A stretch of 64,000 nt of DNA from Gordonia araii NBRC 100433. Lineage in GTDB: Bacteria; Actinomycetota; Actinomycetes; Mycobacteriales; Mycobacteriaceae. The notes under the pieces were generated by a model. The model searched no databases. It worked only from the letters and a program-made list of their open reading frames with translations, and was not told the DNA's origin. Each line of letters starts with the position of its first letter. Position 1 is the first letter of the stretch. The position numbers and the translations under genes were made by a program. Of the stretch, positions 15,524 through 24,934 are shown one piece after another. The DNA is taken from the NCBI RefSeq assembly GCF_000241265.1, contig NZ_BAEE01000061.1:1-64000 (forward strand). The letters run 5' to 3'.

Positions 15524-16854
15524 CTGGCCGCCTTCTCGATCGCGGCCCGGATGCGTGAACGCTGGTCATAGCTGACCGAACGAGCGATTCCCTCGAGCAG
15601 ATCCAGCAGCGCAACAGCATCGAATTCCGTTGTGGCCGTCCAAGGTTCGAGTACCGATCGCCCGTGCAGCCGGACCCAGAGGCGCCCGAGGTACGGTCGC
15701 CAGAACTCTCGCAGTTCGGTTGACAACTCACCGTCGACGGGAGCGCCGCTGAGCAGGAATCGCCTGTTGTACAAGATGTGCGCCTGCGCGGCGAGCCGCC
15801 GCGACATCGTCTCCGCGAAACCGTGTGGGCCGGGCCGCGGTGCGAGGGGGTGCAGCTGTGCCGCGACGACCACGCCGAGCAGCATCGCCGCCCGCCACGT
15901 GGCGCCGTCGAGCGCCCACGGCTGGCGTGAGCGGTTGATCTCGTCGTCGACGAGGCCGGCGATCGGGGGGAGGCTTTCGCGGTCCCGGGAACGACGCAGC
16001 GTCGTCGTCACCCGGGTGGCGATGGGACGGTCGAGGGGCAGTCCTCCCGCGTTGCCGCGCAGCGGCGGCACCGTGACCGGTGTGGATGCTGAGAGCGCCG
16101 GTGCCCGATCGGGTTCGGCGATCGTCACCCCGCACGCCGCGAGCAGGTCGTCGATGGGGGCGCCGGCCTCGAAGAGCCCCACCCCGACACGATCCGGCAC
16201 GCCCGACGTCGTCAGGTCGGTCCATCTCGCCTGACGTTCGGCGGGGTCGGCGTCCGCGGCCAGCACGATATCGACGACGTGGGCGACATCGCGGCCGGTC
16301 TCGTCGGCAACGGTCCGTTTCGCGTTGGTCCAGACGTTGTCGAGTGCGGCGTCCAGTTCCGCGTGGTGGCGGTCGAGGTACTCGGCGAGATCGTCGACGG
16401 TCATACCCGCCCGCGGCCGATGGATGTCGTCGATCGTCTCCGCGGCTATCGCGGCGGCACCGTCGCCGGGCGAACCGTAGGCGACGGCGAGTTCGAACGC
16501 GCGGGGGAAGTACTGCTCCTGAATACTGCCGCCGGTGATGCCGGCCGCCCGCCGGGCCGCTTTCAGTTCGGCGAACCAGCGCGCCGAATCGGCGATCGTC
16601 GGCGCCGCTCCGGCGATCAGGGCGGCGACCTCGGCCGAGGCCGTCGCGTCGAGCAGCGGTTTGCCGAGCTCGGGCTTGGCGCGCAAGCGGAGCACGAGCG
16701 GGTCGATGAGGCATTTCACGGTGCGCGCCAGAGGACGCCCGTCGCGCCCACTCATCACCGCCAGCACGTCGCTCCCGGTGCTGACCGCCGCGTCGCCCGC
16801 AGCTTTCCGCCACGCCTCGTCGATCACCGCGGTGCGTGGGCGAGGAGCGGTCAC
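15520..16854 (-). CDS. Unknown helical protein, first gene of the CHAT-associated pair
   Basis: 444 residues from GTG 16854; the open frame runs further upstream but there overlaps the divergent gene. No known family recognised. The product looks largely helical, with a polar N-terminal half (EAWRKAAGDAAVSTGSDVLA, ADSARWFAELKAARRAAGIT) and an Arg-rich C-terminal part (YNRRFLLSG, LREFWRPYLGRLWVRLHGRS). It is coupled to the downstream 348-residue gene and divergent, with 60 bp between starts, from the helical-repeat gene. The context suggests one functional module with the CHAT protease, but the sequence alone does not show the mechanism. Confidence 0.7.
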   Translation of the reverse strand: MTAPRPRTAVIDEAWRKAAGDAAVSTGSDVLAVMSGRDGRPLARTVKCLIDPLVLRLRAKPELGKPLLDATASAEVAALIAGAAPTIADSARWFAELKAARRAAGITGGSIQEQYFPRAFELAVAYGSPGDGAAAIAAETIDDIHRPRAGMTVDDLAEYLDRHHAELDAALDNVWTNAKRTVADETGRDVAHVVDIVLAADADPAERQARWTDLTTSGVPDRVGVGLFEAGAPIDDLLAACGVTIAEPDRAPALSASTPVTVPPLRGNAGGLPLDRPIATRVTTTLRRSRDRESLPPIAGLVDDEINRSRQPWALDGATWRAAMLLGVVVAAQLHPLAPRPGPHGFAETMSRRLAAQAHILYNRRFLLSGAPVDGELSTELREFWRPYLGRLWVRLHGRSVLEPWTATTEFDAVALLDLLEGIARSVSYDQRSRIRAAIEKAAR

Positions 16855-16914
16855 GGCAATCGGTGTCCTTCCCGGGCGGATGCGCGGCTGCCCAGAGGAA
16901 TTTACCGTGTAGGG

Positions 16915-18519
16915 ATGGTCCAACTCGACGACGACGCCATCGAGGTGCGCCGGCTCGTCGAAGTGCTGGCCGGACAACTCCAGTCCGGCGACGCGCAGTG
17001 GTCGACGACGCTTGACCGGGCGCGGACCATCGCCGATGCCGTCACCGACCCGCGCTCGCGAATCGATGCCCAGCTCCGCGTCGCCAACATCGACCATGTG
17101 CTCAGCCTCAACACCGGTGACGCCGGGGGCGCGTTGGCCCACCTGGACCGCTGCCTGGAACTCATCGCGCGGGCGCGCGAGTTCGACGACGATGAGGCCG
17201 ATCGTCGCCGACTCAACGAGCAGGAATGGGGAGTTCGTCTCAATCGCAGCCAGGTGCTGCAGACGATGGACGACATCGACGGCGCCGACGCCGACGTGAT
17301 CTTCGCACTGGAATTGGCGTCGACCACCGACAACGCCGACCGGAATCGGGCGATGACCTTGTGCTCGGTCGCCGCGATCGCGGTCGAACGGGAACAGTGG
17401 GCGCGCGCGTTGGCGTTCGCCCGCGAGGCGGTCGACGAATGCGCGCGGCACAGCCCGGAGGCGCTGGGGGTCGCGCTGCTGAATCTTGCCCAGTCGCATG
17501 CACGCATCGGCGACTACGACGAGGCGACGCGTGTCGCCGACCGAGCCGAGGGCGTCATCGACGACATCCAGACGCAGGCCGCGCTCGCGCATCTGCGCGG
17601 CTACATCGCGATGGGCCGGAAGGACACGGCCCGCGCCGCGGAACTGTTCGGCGAGTATGCCGCGGCCGCCCAGGCGCATGCAGATCTCCTCGAGCCGCAT
17701 CACCGCGCGGAATCGGCGAAGGCCGTCGGATTCGGGCTGCACGCGCATGACGACGTCGAGGGTGCGCGCGAGCATTACCTGTCGGTGGTCGAGCAGGCGA
17801 GAGACGACGCCTCGCCGATGACCCTGGTGGCCGCGCTGGTGCAGGCGTCCGGCGCCACCCAGGACTGTGCGCTGGCCACGACCGAGCCGGCCGAGGCCGC
17901 GCGGATGCACGACGAGGCCCTCGGCTTGATCGCCGAAGCGGCCGAACTCGCGCTGGCCCAGCAACGGTTCACCATGGCGGCCGTCTGCGACCTGACGCAT
18001 GTGCGCTACGTCGACCAATTCCATCGCACGGTCACGACCGGCAACGAAGGCGTCCTGCGGCGGGCGCTCGCGAAGGTGTTGGCGGCCTCCGTGTATTTGC
18101 ATCACGCGGCATTCGCCTCCTCCCGTCACGCGGAACGTCGGCATTTCGCGGCGGAGCGCAGCCTGGACGCGTTCGGCCTCGCCTTCGCGCTGGCCTTTCG
18201 TCTCGGCGCATCCGACATCGTCGCGCAACTGGTGGAACTGCGCTGCGCGACCGCGTTCTTCTCGGCGTCCCGCGATGCCGTGGGCGCATCCGGGTCTGAA
18301 GTCTCGGAGGATCGTGCGGCCACCGCGGCGGCCGGCATGGCCGAGCTGATGGCCGGTGATGCGCCGGCACCTTCCGTCGGCGTCGGCCCGGCGCTGGTAG
18401 TGAAGGCACCGCCGCCGTTGTCGTTGACCGCCGACACGATCGTGCTTGGCGACGCTTTCGACGTCGCCAAGCAGCGATACGGTCTGGCCGAGGACCGGGT
18501 ACCGGTCAATACCTGGTGA
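16915..18519 (+). CDS. TPR-like helical-repeat protein
   Basis: 534 residues from the ATG at 16915, preceded by GAGGAA. Paired helices with TPR-type spacing run from about residue 20 to 400 (for example RAMTLCSVAAIAVEREQWAR, ALGVALLNLAQSHARIGDYD, AALAHLRGYIAMGRKDTARA, AELFGEYAAAAQAHADLLEP). The C-terminal 100 residues are low in structure and end in FDVAKQRYGLAEDRVPVNTW. Such repeats normally bind other proteins. It lies between two coupled unknown genes and, past one lipoprotein gene, a CHAT protease. TPR proteins are frequent CHAT partners. Confidence 0.78.
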   Translation: MVQLDDDAIEVRRLVEVLAGQLQSGDAQWSTTLDRARTIADAVTDPRSRIDAQLRVANIDHVLSLNTGDAGGALAHLDRCLELIARAREFDDDEADRRRLNEQEWGVRLNRSQVLQTMDDIDGADADVIFALELASTTDNADRNRAMTLCSVAAIAVEREQWARALAFAREAVDECARHSPEALGVALLNLAQSHARIGDYDEATRVADRAEGVIDDIQTQAALAHLRGYIAMGRKDTARAAELFGEYAAAAQAHADLLEPHHRAESAKAVGFGLHAHDDVEGAREHYLSVVEQARDDASPMTLVAALVQASGATQDCALATTEPAEAARMHDEALGLIAEAAELALAQQRFTMAAVCDLTHVRYVDQFHRTVTTGNEGVLRRALAKVLAASVYLHHAAFASSRHAERRHFAAERSLDAFGLAFALAFRLGASDIVAQLVELRCATAFFSASRDAVGASGSEVSEDRAATAAAGMAELMAGDAPAPSVGVGPALVVKAPPPLSLTADTIVLGDAFDVAKQRYGLAEDRVPVNTW

Positions 18520-18564
18520 AGCCCTGACCGGTCCCGGTGCCCGGAGCGGGGCGCGAGGCCTCGA

Positions 18565-19023
18565 TTACGGGCAGGTGACCTTGATCTCGAAGGGCTTCTT
18601 CGACGGGGCCATCGGGTTGGCCATGTCGACCCCGGTCACGTTGCCGGAGATGGTGTACTTCTTTCCGTCCTTGGTCGCCTTGGCGTCGCCGCCCGGAGTG
18701 CCCTTGGCCCAGCCGAGCGCCTGACCGTTGGTGGCACCGAGGCCGACCGTCTCCACTTCGGGGTTGTCGCCCGTTGTGAGTGTGGCTCCGACGCCAGCGG
18801 TGCCCCCGGCGGTGGCGTCGCCGATGGCGATGACGACCTTGCCCGCGTTCTCCGTGCAGACAACCGTCTTCGACGACATCTCGACCGGCTTGCCGTCGAC
18901 CGTCACGCTGGCTTCGCCACCGGTCTTGGCGACGTCGTCCGACGAGTCGCTGGAACATGCGCCCAGGGCGCCGATGAGGCCGATCGCGCCAGCGCTTGCG
19001 ACGAGAATGTTGAACTTACGCAT
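18565..19023 (-). CDS. LpqH-type (19 kDa antigen family) lipoprotein
   Basis: 152 residues. The signal peptide MRKFNILVASAGAIGLIGA ends in the lipobox LGAC, followed by a Ser/Asp linker (SSDSSDD). The mature part (ASVTVDGKPVEM...VVCTENAGKVVIAIGD...YTISGNVTGVDMANP...FEIKVTCP) is the LpqH fold with its two conserved Cys residues. These lipoproteins sit in the cell envelope, and mycobacterial members are strong TLR2 ligands. AGGAG precedes the ATG. It converges with the helical-repeat gene, with 45 bp between stops, and lies 118 bp downstream of the CHAT gene. Confidence 0.88.
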   Translation of the reverse strand: MRKFNILVASAGAIGLIGALGACSSDSSDDVAKTGGEASVTVDGKPVEMSSKTVVCTENAGKVVIAIGDATAGGTAGVGATLTTGDNPEVETVGLGATNGQALGWAKGTPGGDAKATKDGKKYTISGNVTGVDMANPMAPSKKPFEIKVTCP

Positions 19024-19141
19024 GACTTGCTCCTGATGGTGTTGTGGTTCTCAACGAGCCGCCCTGGTGGGCTGCTGAAGTCAAGGTAGAACCGGGTCGC
19101 GCCTACCGATCACAGATTCGGATACGTGCGGTGCCGGTGGG

Positions 19142-20356
19142 TCAGACGGTGCTGGTGAGCGCCGCCCACATCAATGGACTGTCGGCGACCTGGCCGTCGG
19201 CGTACCACCGCGCCCGGCGATCGCGCTGCCACAACGCGAGTGCGCCGAGCGGATCGTCGCCGCGGTGCGCGGCATCGACGGCCAGGACCAGCTCCTCCAG
19301 CGGGCGCCGGTCGCCCAGGTTGCCGGCGCGAGCGAGGGCCCGGTTGGTGGGCACGGCCCACCGTGTCGCGGTCACGAGTCGAGCGCCCGTCGCCAGCGCC
19401 GCCATGGACAGACCCATCCCGTCCGGGTGTGCGAGGTCGCCGCCGGAGTTGCATCCGATGAGCGCCGTGCGCGGCGGAAAGCGGTACCCGCCGGTGAGCA
19501 GGTCGTAGACACTGAGGGGGCGGTGAGCCCCGCGTTCGTCGGCACAACACAGATGCAACGCGGCGTCGACGCTTTCGCCGCTTGCCGACGCCGCACTGAC
19601 GTGCCCGACGTAGAGGAGCCTTGCCGCGACGGCCATGGTGTGCCGCAGCCAATCGCGGTCGACATCGGTGCGCCGGGCCAACTCGCCGTAGGACGACACC
19701 GTTGGCACGAGTACGGGGTTCTCGGTGAGCAGGGCGGCCAGCGGCGATGCTTCGTCGGGACGGCCCAGCACGGAACCGAGTGCCGACGATGCCGACTGCC
19801 CGGGGATCCGGGGGTCGACCACCGCCACCACGGATCCTTCGCGGTCGGCGGGAACGATGTCGGTGGGCACGATGGAGCGCTGTGCGGCTACGCTCGCCGG
19901 AGCCGAGCACACGACGTCGGCGATCTCGCCGAGTTCGATGCCGTCCTGGTGGGAGGTTGAGGACCGGCCGACGCGGAGCATCTCCCACGGCACGCGGGTC
20001 AGTGACTCGCTCGGCTGAACGCGCAGCAGCGGGCGAGTCGGCGAGCGCTGGACGGTCTCCGCCAATTCGATCGGCACCAGCGCGACGCCGAGTTCGCGGG
20101 CGAACGCGGCCGTGGACTCCGGACGTGCGAGCGGCCCGCGGAGCAGCGCGCGGTCCACGCCGTCGCCGATGGACTCGCCGGGCAGGGGATCGGGCACCGC
20201 CTCGGCGAGCGCGGCCCGCACCGCGGTCAGGACGTCGGCCCCGATGTGTGCGACACCGTCGAAATCGGCGGGTCCGTCGTCGCCGACCCAGCGCCAGGTC
20301 AGGTAGCCGTCGCCGGCCTCGGCGTACTTCACCAGCAGCGTGGGCGTCTCGGGCAT
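19142..20356 (-). CDS. CHAT-domain (caspase-like) cysteine protease
   Basis: 404 residues from the ATG at 20356; the longer upstream frame overlaps the divergent kinase gene. A unique N-terminal region of about 115 residues precedes SLTRVPWEMLRVG, the usual entry to a CHAT domain. The catalytic dyad is visible as His252 (LLYVGHVSAASASG) and Cys302 (TALIGCNSGGDL). Later marks are TRWAVPTNRA and the closing SPLMWAAL. CHAT proteins are separase/caspase relatives that cleave partner proteins once activated. No signal peptide is present. A helical-repeat gene and two unknown genes nearby may be its regulators or substrates. Confidence 0.85.
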   Translation of the reverse strand: MPETPTLLVKYAEAGDGYLTWRWVGDDGPADFDGVAHIGADVLTAVRAALAEAVPDPLPGESIGDGVDRALLRGPLARPESTAAFARELGVALVPIELAETVQRSPTRPLLRVQPSESLTRVPWEMLRVGRSSTSHQDGIELGEIADVVCSAPASVAAQRSIVPTDIVPADREGSVVAVVDPRIPGQSASSALGSVLGRPDEASPLAALLTENPVLVPTVSSYGELARRTDVDRDWLRHTMAVAARLLYVGHVSAASASGESVDAALHLCCADERGAHRPLSVYDLLTGGYRFPPRTALIGCNSGGDLAHPDGMGLSMAALATGARLVTATRWAVPTNRALARAGNLGDRRPLEELVLAVDAAHRGDDPLGALALWQRDRRARWYADGQVADSPLMWAALTSTV

Positions 20357-20401
20357 ACCGGAAGTCTGCCAGTACCTCGCATGGCTGGCATCGTGTGTGG
20401 C

Positions 20402-21262
20402 ATGACAGTCGACGACCTGCCGGCCGATCTGATCGACGGCCTCGGAGTCCGTGCCGCGCGGCCGGTGTCCGGTGGGGACATCGCTCGCGCCTATCGACTC
20501 GAAACCGCGGACGGTCCGCTGTTCCTGAAGTGGCGGCCCGACGCGACCCCCGACCTTTTCGAGCGTGAGGCCGCCGGCCTGCGGGCGTTGCGCGCCCATC
20601 GCGGCGAGCTCGGCGTTCCGGAAGTGTTGCGGGAGAGCCCATCAGGATTGGTACTGGAGTGGATCGACACCGCGCCGGCCACCGCGTCGACGGAGATCGA
20701 CCTCGGACGCGGGTTGGCGCGGCTGCATCGCACGACCGGCACGCACTTCGGTTCCCTCGACGATTCGCTCTCCGGTTACCTCGGCTCGGCCGAAGTCGAT
20801 CTCACGCCGACTACCGACTGGCCGGACTTCTTCGTGCGGCGCCGGGTGATCCCGCTGATCGACCGCGGGATCGGGCTCGGCGCGGTGCCGCCGCAAGCGC
20901 GGGAGCTGATCGACCGGCTGGCGCCGCGGGCCGAGGAACTGTGCGGACCGTCCGAACCACCGTCGCTGGTCCACGGCGATCTGTGGGCCGGCAACCGGAT
21001 GGTCGGAGCGGGAGGTCGGAACTGGCTCATCGACCCGGCGGCGTACTGGGCGCGCCGCGAGATCGACCTGGCCATGATGCTGCTCTTCGGCGGCTTCGGC
21101 AGGGACTGCTTCGAGGCGTACGACGAGGCTTTTCCGCTCGCCGACGGCTGGCGCGACCGCGTCCGCTGGTACCAGCTGCCGCCGCTGCTGGTGCACGCCA
21201 TCCTGTTCGGCGGAGGCTACGGGGCGGCCGTCGTCGACGTCCTTCGGCACTACGACCGGTGA
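20402..21262 (+). CDS. Fructosamine kinase / aminoglycoside phosphotransferase-like protein
   Basis: 286 residues from the ATG at 20402. The layout is that of fructosamine-3-kinase family proteins: VRAARPVSGGDIARAYRLET, FLKWRPD (nucleotide Lys), LVLEWID hinge, the catalytic loop LVHGDLWAGNRM, and the metal motif LIDPAAYWARREIDLAMM. Family members phosphorylate ketosamines on glycated proteins or metabolites, tagging them for deglycation. It is divergent from the CHAT gene with 45 bp between starts, and 37 bp upstream of an MBL-fold gene on the same strand. Confidence 0.85.
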   Translation: MTVDDLPADLIDGLGVRAARPVSGGDIARAYRLETADGPLFLKWRPDATPDLFEREAAGLRALRAHRGELGVPEVLRESPSGLVLEWIDTAPATASTEIDLGRGLARLHRTTGTHFGSLDDSLSGYLGSAEVDLTPTTDWPDFFVRRRVIPLIDRGIGLGAVPPQARELIDRLAPRAEELCGPSEPPSLVHGDLWAGNRMVGAGGRNWLIDPAAYWARREIDLAMMLLFGGFGRDCFEAYDEAFPLADGWRDRVRWYQLPPLLVHAILFGGGYGAAVVDVLRHYDR

Positions 21263-21299
21263 GACTTCCCCAGACCGGGGCGCACGGCATGATGGGACG

Positions 21300-22178
21300 A
21301 TGAGCGTCGAGCAGATCCGGCTTAGTCCGCATGTCACGCGGTGGATGGGGCAAAACGGCGGCGGCTACCCGTACGGCAATCCGCTGACGGTCGCCGGAGG
21401 CGACACCACCTTCCTGCTCGACAGCGCGCTGGGCCTGACGGCGCCGCCGGCCGATCTGCTGCTGCTCAGCCACTACCACGAGGACCACACCGTGGACGCC
21501 GCTGCCAGGGCCTCCGACGTGGCGATCCACGAACTCGACGCCCCAGCGCTGACATCCTGGGACGGCTTCCGCGCGCAGTACGGGTTGCCCGAGGGCGAGT
21601 GGGAAGCGGAAATGGTCGAGGAGTTTCGCTGGGCACCGCTCCCGGATGCGCGGACGTTCGGCGACGACGCCGTTTTCGATCTCGGCGGCGGAGTGAGAAT
21701 CCGCGTCGTTCCGCTGCCCGGCCACACTGCCGGGCACTGCGGGTTCCTCGTCGAGCCGGACGGCGTGTTCTACATCGCCGATGTGGAACTCTCGTCCTTC
21801 GGTCCCGTCTACGGCGACCGCGACTCGAGTCTGACCGCCGTTCGCGAGACGCTGCGGGTCGTCGCCGACGTCGATGCCGCAGTGGTGGTGCCGTACCACG
21901 CGAAAGGTCCGTACTTCGAGCGTGCCGAGTTCTTGTCGGCGCTGGCCCGCCACGCCGATGCACTCGACGCGCGCGAGGGCCGCCTGCTGGCGCTGCTGGC
22001 GGAGGCGCCGGCGTCGGTGGATGAATTGACCGGCAAGGGAATCGTCTATCGCGTCGGCACCGCACCGTGGTTCGCCGCCGAGGTCGAGCGCAGCATGTGC
22101 GGTCGGCACCTGACGGAACTGGCGGAGCGCGGGGTGGTCGTCGGGCCGGACGCCGAAGGGCGCTACCGGCTCGCGTGA
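21300..22178 (+). CDS. Metallo-beta-lactamase fold hydrolase
   Basis: 292 residues. The zinc motif HYHEDH (LLLSHYHEDHTVDA), a later His in LPGHTAGHCGF, Asp in FYIADVELSS and His in VVPYHAKGP give the full MBL metal set. The C-terminal region (DALDAREGRLLALLAEAPAS.. HLTELAERGVV) looks like the winged-helix tail seen in LACTB2-like members. The substrate is unknown. The start follows the kinase gene by 37 bp, so the two may form an operon. Confidence 0.85.
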   Translation: MSVEQIRLSPHVTRWMGQNGGGYPYGNPLTVAGGDTTFLLDSALGLTAPPADLLLLSHYHEDHTVDAAARASDVAIHELDAPALTSWDGFRAQYGLPEGEWEAEMVEEFRWAPLPDARTFGDDAVFDLGGGVRIRVVPLPGHTAGHCGFLVEPDGVFYIADVELSSFGPVYGDRDSSLTAVRETLRVVADVDAAVVVPYHAKGPYFERAEFLSALARHADALDAREGRLLALLAEAPASVDELTGKGIVYRVGTAPWFAAEVERSMCGRHLTELAERGVVVGPDAEGRYRLA

Positions 22179-22194
22179 CGACGACCCGGGACGG

Positions 22195-23007
22195 TCACGT
22201 GTGGGCGTCGTAGATCGCCTTCGACAGTTCCGCTTTGATCTCGGTGAACTCCGGCGTCGCCAGCACCGCCGGGTCGCGAACCCCGTCGGGAGTGTCGCCG
22301 GGCAACTCGACCTGACGGTCGACGATGATCCGGCCGGGCCGCGCGCTCATGACGAGCACGCGCGTCGCGAGGAAGGTGGCTTCTTCGACGGAGTGCGTGA
22401 TGAACACGATCGTCTTGCGCGCCTGTCGCCAGATCTTGAGCAGGTCGACCTGTAGGCGCTCGCGGGTCAACTGGTCCAGCGCCCCGTACGGCTCGTCCAT
22501 GAGAATGATCGCCGGGTCGTTCACCAGCACCCGGGCGATCTGGGCCCGCTGCTGCATTCCGCCCGACAGTTCATAGGGCCGCTTGTCGCCGAAGTCTCCG
22601 AGACCGACGAGATCGAGCATCTCCTGTGCCTGTGCGCGACGCTGCGGCTTGGGCACGCCGCGCACCGACGGGCCGAACTCGACGTTGCCTCGCACGGTGA
22701 GCCACGGGTAGAGGGTCGGCGCCTGGAACACGACGCCGCGGTCGGCCGCGGGACCGTGCACCGCTCGGCCGCCGACCTCCACCGTGCCCGCCGTCGGTTC
22801 GAGGAATCCGGCGAGCATCTGCAACAGCGTGGTCTTGCCGCAACCGGACGGTCCGACGATGCACACGAACTCGCCCGGCTCGATGGTCAGGTCGGTCGCC
22901 TGCAGCGCGATGGTCTGACCCGACGCCGTGTCGTAGGTCTTGGCCGCTCCGGTGAGCACGACGCGTTCGGCGCCGCCCGTCGTGATCGCCTCCTGTGCTT
23001 CGGTCAT
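22195..23007 (-). CDS. ABC transporter ATP-binding protein, nitrate/sulfonate/taurine type
   Basis: 270 residues. Walker A GPSGCGKTT, Q-loop VVFQAPTLYPWLTVRGNVEFG, signature LSGGMQQRAQIARVL, Walker B IILMDEPYGALD and the switch His in FITHSVEEA are all present. The AxTLYPWLxVxxN segment is typical of SsuB/TauB ATPases. The start overlaps the stop of the substrate-binding gene by 4 bp, and the gene is third in the order permease, binding protein, ATPase. Confidence 0.92.
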   Translation of the reverse strand: MTEAQEAITTGGAERVVLTGAAKTYDTASGQTIALQATDLTIEPGEFVCIVGPSGCGKTTLLQMLAGFLEPTAGTVEVGGRAVHGPAADRGVVFQAPTLYPWLTVRGNVEFGPSVRGVPKPQRRAQAQEMLDLVGLGDFGDKRPYELSGGMQQRAQIARVLVNDPAIILMDEPYGALDQLTRERLQVDLLKIWRQARKTIVFITHSVEEATFLATRVLVMSARPGRIIVDRQVELPGDTPDGVRDPAVLATPEFTEIKAELSKAIYDAHT

Positions 23008-24077
23008 CGGCCGGCCACCTCGCGGGCCGCGTCCGGATAGAGCGCGGCGATGTACGCCTCGACCGGGCCGACGGCGTCGACCTGGCCCTGTTGGAGCAGG
23101 AACTGCGCGGTGTTGCGCAAATCCGCGCCGAGCTGTCCGCCGAGGCGATCGGGAGCGGCTTGCGCTGCGGCGTCGAAGTGCCGGTAACCCTTGATCTGCG
23201 TCAGCACCTGCTCGACCGGCACGCCCAGTTGACCGGCGATGTGGACCGCGGCCTCGTCGGGCTTGGTGTTGAGCAGCACCGCCGCCCAGTTCTGCGCCGC
23301 CGCCCAGATCCGTAGGAACCGTGAGTTCTTCGCGACGAAATCCGAGCGGGCACCGGTGAGGTCATAGGTGGGGGCGCCTTGCTCGGCGACCCGCGCGTTG
23401 TCGGTCACCACGTGCGCGCCGCCGGATTTCAGCTGGTCGAGTGTCGGTTCCCAGATGTAGGCGGCGTCGATCTGCCCGCCCTGCCACGCGCCTCGGATGG
23501 CGTCGGGGGAGAGGTTCAGCACCTGCGCGCTGCCGCCGACGCCGGCCTTGTCCAGCGCCGTCAGCAGGCTGTAGTGCGCTGTCGACGCGAACGGAACGCC
23601 GATGCGTTTGCCCCGCAGGTCGGCGACGGTCTTGATCGCGGGGTCGCGAGCGATCAGCGATTCCGCCTGCCCGATCTGGTCCTGGATCCAGAGGATCCGC
23701 ATCGCGATGTCGAGCGGCGCGGACAAGGCCTTCGCCGCCGGCGCGCTGCCGAGCAGACCGATGTCGAGCGAGTTGGCCCCGAACGCCTGGATCACGTCTC
23801 CGCCGGAGGCGAACTTGCTCCACACGAGTTTGGCCTTGGGCAGGCACGTCTCGAGGAGGCCGGCGTCCTTGACGACGAGATCGCCGTTGGGGATCTCCTG
23901 CCAGGCGATGCGCACCGTGCCCGTCACCGACGGGTCGGGGTCGACGGGGCATTTGACCGCGCCGCCGATGGTCCGCGACTGCTCGGGACGTCCCGATTCG
24001 ACACACCCGGCCATACTGCCGACGGCGATGCCCGCGGCGATGACGGTCGCGATGGTGCGCACCCCGATCCCGCTCAT
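23004..24077 (-). CDS. ABC transporter substrate-binding lipoprotein, sulfonate/nitrate/taurine type
   Basis: 357 residues from the ATG at 24077, which overlaps the permease stop (ATGA). The signal peptide ends in the lipobox MAGC near residue 24. The body matches NMT1/SsuA-type binding proteins: VRIAWQEIPNGDLVVKDAGL, VWSKFASGGDVIQAFGANSL, DIGLLGSAPAAKALS, LRGKRIGVPFASTAHYSLL. The ligand is likely a small anion such as an alkanesulfonate or taurine; its identity cannot be read from the sequence. Confidence 0.9.
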   Translation of the reverse strand: MSGIGVRTIATVIAAGIAVGSMAGCVESGRPEQSRTIGGAVKCPVDPDPSVTGTVRIAWQEIPNGDLVVKDAGLLETCLPKAKLVWSKFASGGDVIQAFGANSLDIGLLGSAPAAKALSAPLDIAMRILWIQDQIGQAESLIARDPAIKTVADLRGKRIGVPFASTAHYSLLTALDKAGVGGSAQVLNLSPDAIRGAWQGGQIDAAYIWEPTLDQLKSGGAHVVTDNARVAEQGAPTYDLTGARSDFVAKNSRFLRIWAAAQNWAAVLLNTKPDEAAVHIAGQLGVPVEQVLTQIKGYRHFDAAAQAAPDRLGGQLGADLRNTAQFLLQQGQVDAVGPVEAYIAALYPDAAREVAGR

Positions 24078-24934
24078 GCCTTCCCCTTCCACGGGACGAC
24101 GAGCACGCCGATCCACTTGATCAGCGCGTCGAGCGCCAGCGCGGTGATTCCGATGACGATGATGCACGCGATGGTCAGGGCCGAGTTGAGCTGCTGGCCG
24201 GACAGGTAGGCCAGCCCGCCGATGCCCGGGATGCCGTTGTTCAGTTCGGCGGCGACCACGGTTGTCCACGCGAACCCGATCGCGATCCGGATGCCGTTGA
24301 TCATCTCCGGCAGGGTCGCGGGGAACACGACGCGCGTCACCGTCTGTGTTCGGCTGGCACCGAGGGCGCGCGCCGCGTTGATCTGATCCTGTTTGACCGC
24401 TTGGACGCCGTTGGCGGTCGAGATCGCGATGGCCGGGAACGCGGCCAGAAACAGCAGCCAGATCTTCGAGGTGTCGCCGATGCCGAACCAGACGATGAGC
24501 AGGCCGATATAGCCGAGCGGCGGCAGCGCTCGCAGAAAGTTCATGTAGGGCTCGATGATGGTGCTGATCGTCTTCGACGTCCCCATCAGGAACCCGACGA
24601 TGGGTCCCAGGATGATCGCGGCTCCGACTCCGGCGCCGATCCGCTGCAGGCTGGCGACGAGGTGTTCCCACAGGAAGTAGTTCTGTTCGCCGAGGACCTC
24701 GCGGGGCACGCCGGGTGCGATCTGGTGCCACGTGCTGGCCCGCACGGCCGCGCGCCACACCGCTGCCGGTGTCGGAAGGAACTTCTCGTCGACGAGGTGC
24801 AGCGCGGTGATCAGCCACCACACGAGAAGGAAGGCGACAAGCGCGGTCAGCCGCACCAGCCACGCACGGGCCGCGTGCGGGAGCGGTTCGATGACCGCGT
24901 TCTTGACCCGCAGGAGCGGGGGCTCGCCTGCCAT
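24074..24934 (-). CDS. ABC transporter permease, sulfonate/nitrate/taurine type
   Basis: 286 residues using the ATG at 24934 (MAGEPPLLRVKN); the frame stays open to 25015 and an upstream start is possible because no strong ribosome site marks either choice. Six membrane segments and the EAA loop (INAARALGASRTQTVTRVVF, PATLPEMINGIRIAIGFAWT) identify a TauC/SsuC-type permease. It is the first gene of the three-gene transporter operon. A sulfotransferase gene starts divergently 141 bp away. Confidence 0.9.
   Translation of the reverse strand: MAGEPPLLRVKNAVIEPLPHAARAWLVRLTALVAFLLVWWLITALHLVDEKFLPTPAAVWRAAVRASTWHQIAPGVPREVLGEQNYFLWEHLVASLQRIGAGVGAAIILGPIVGFLMGTSKTISTIIEPYMNFLRALPPLGYIGLLIVWFGIGDTSKIWLLFLAAFPAIAISTANGVQAVKQDQINAARALGASRTQTVTRVVFPATLPEMINGIRIAIGFAWTTVVAAELNNGIPGIGGLAYLSGQQLNSALTIACIIVIGITALALDALIKWIGVLVVPWKGKA

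Noticed and set aside
22174-22201. Short inverted repeat CGTGAC...GTCACG between the convergent MBL and ABC ATPase genes
   Set aside because: Six-base arms in GC-rich DNA are weak evidence for a terminator.
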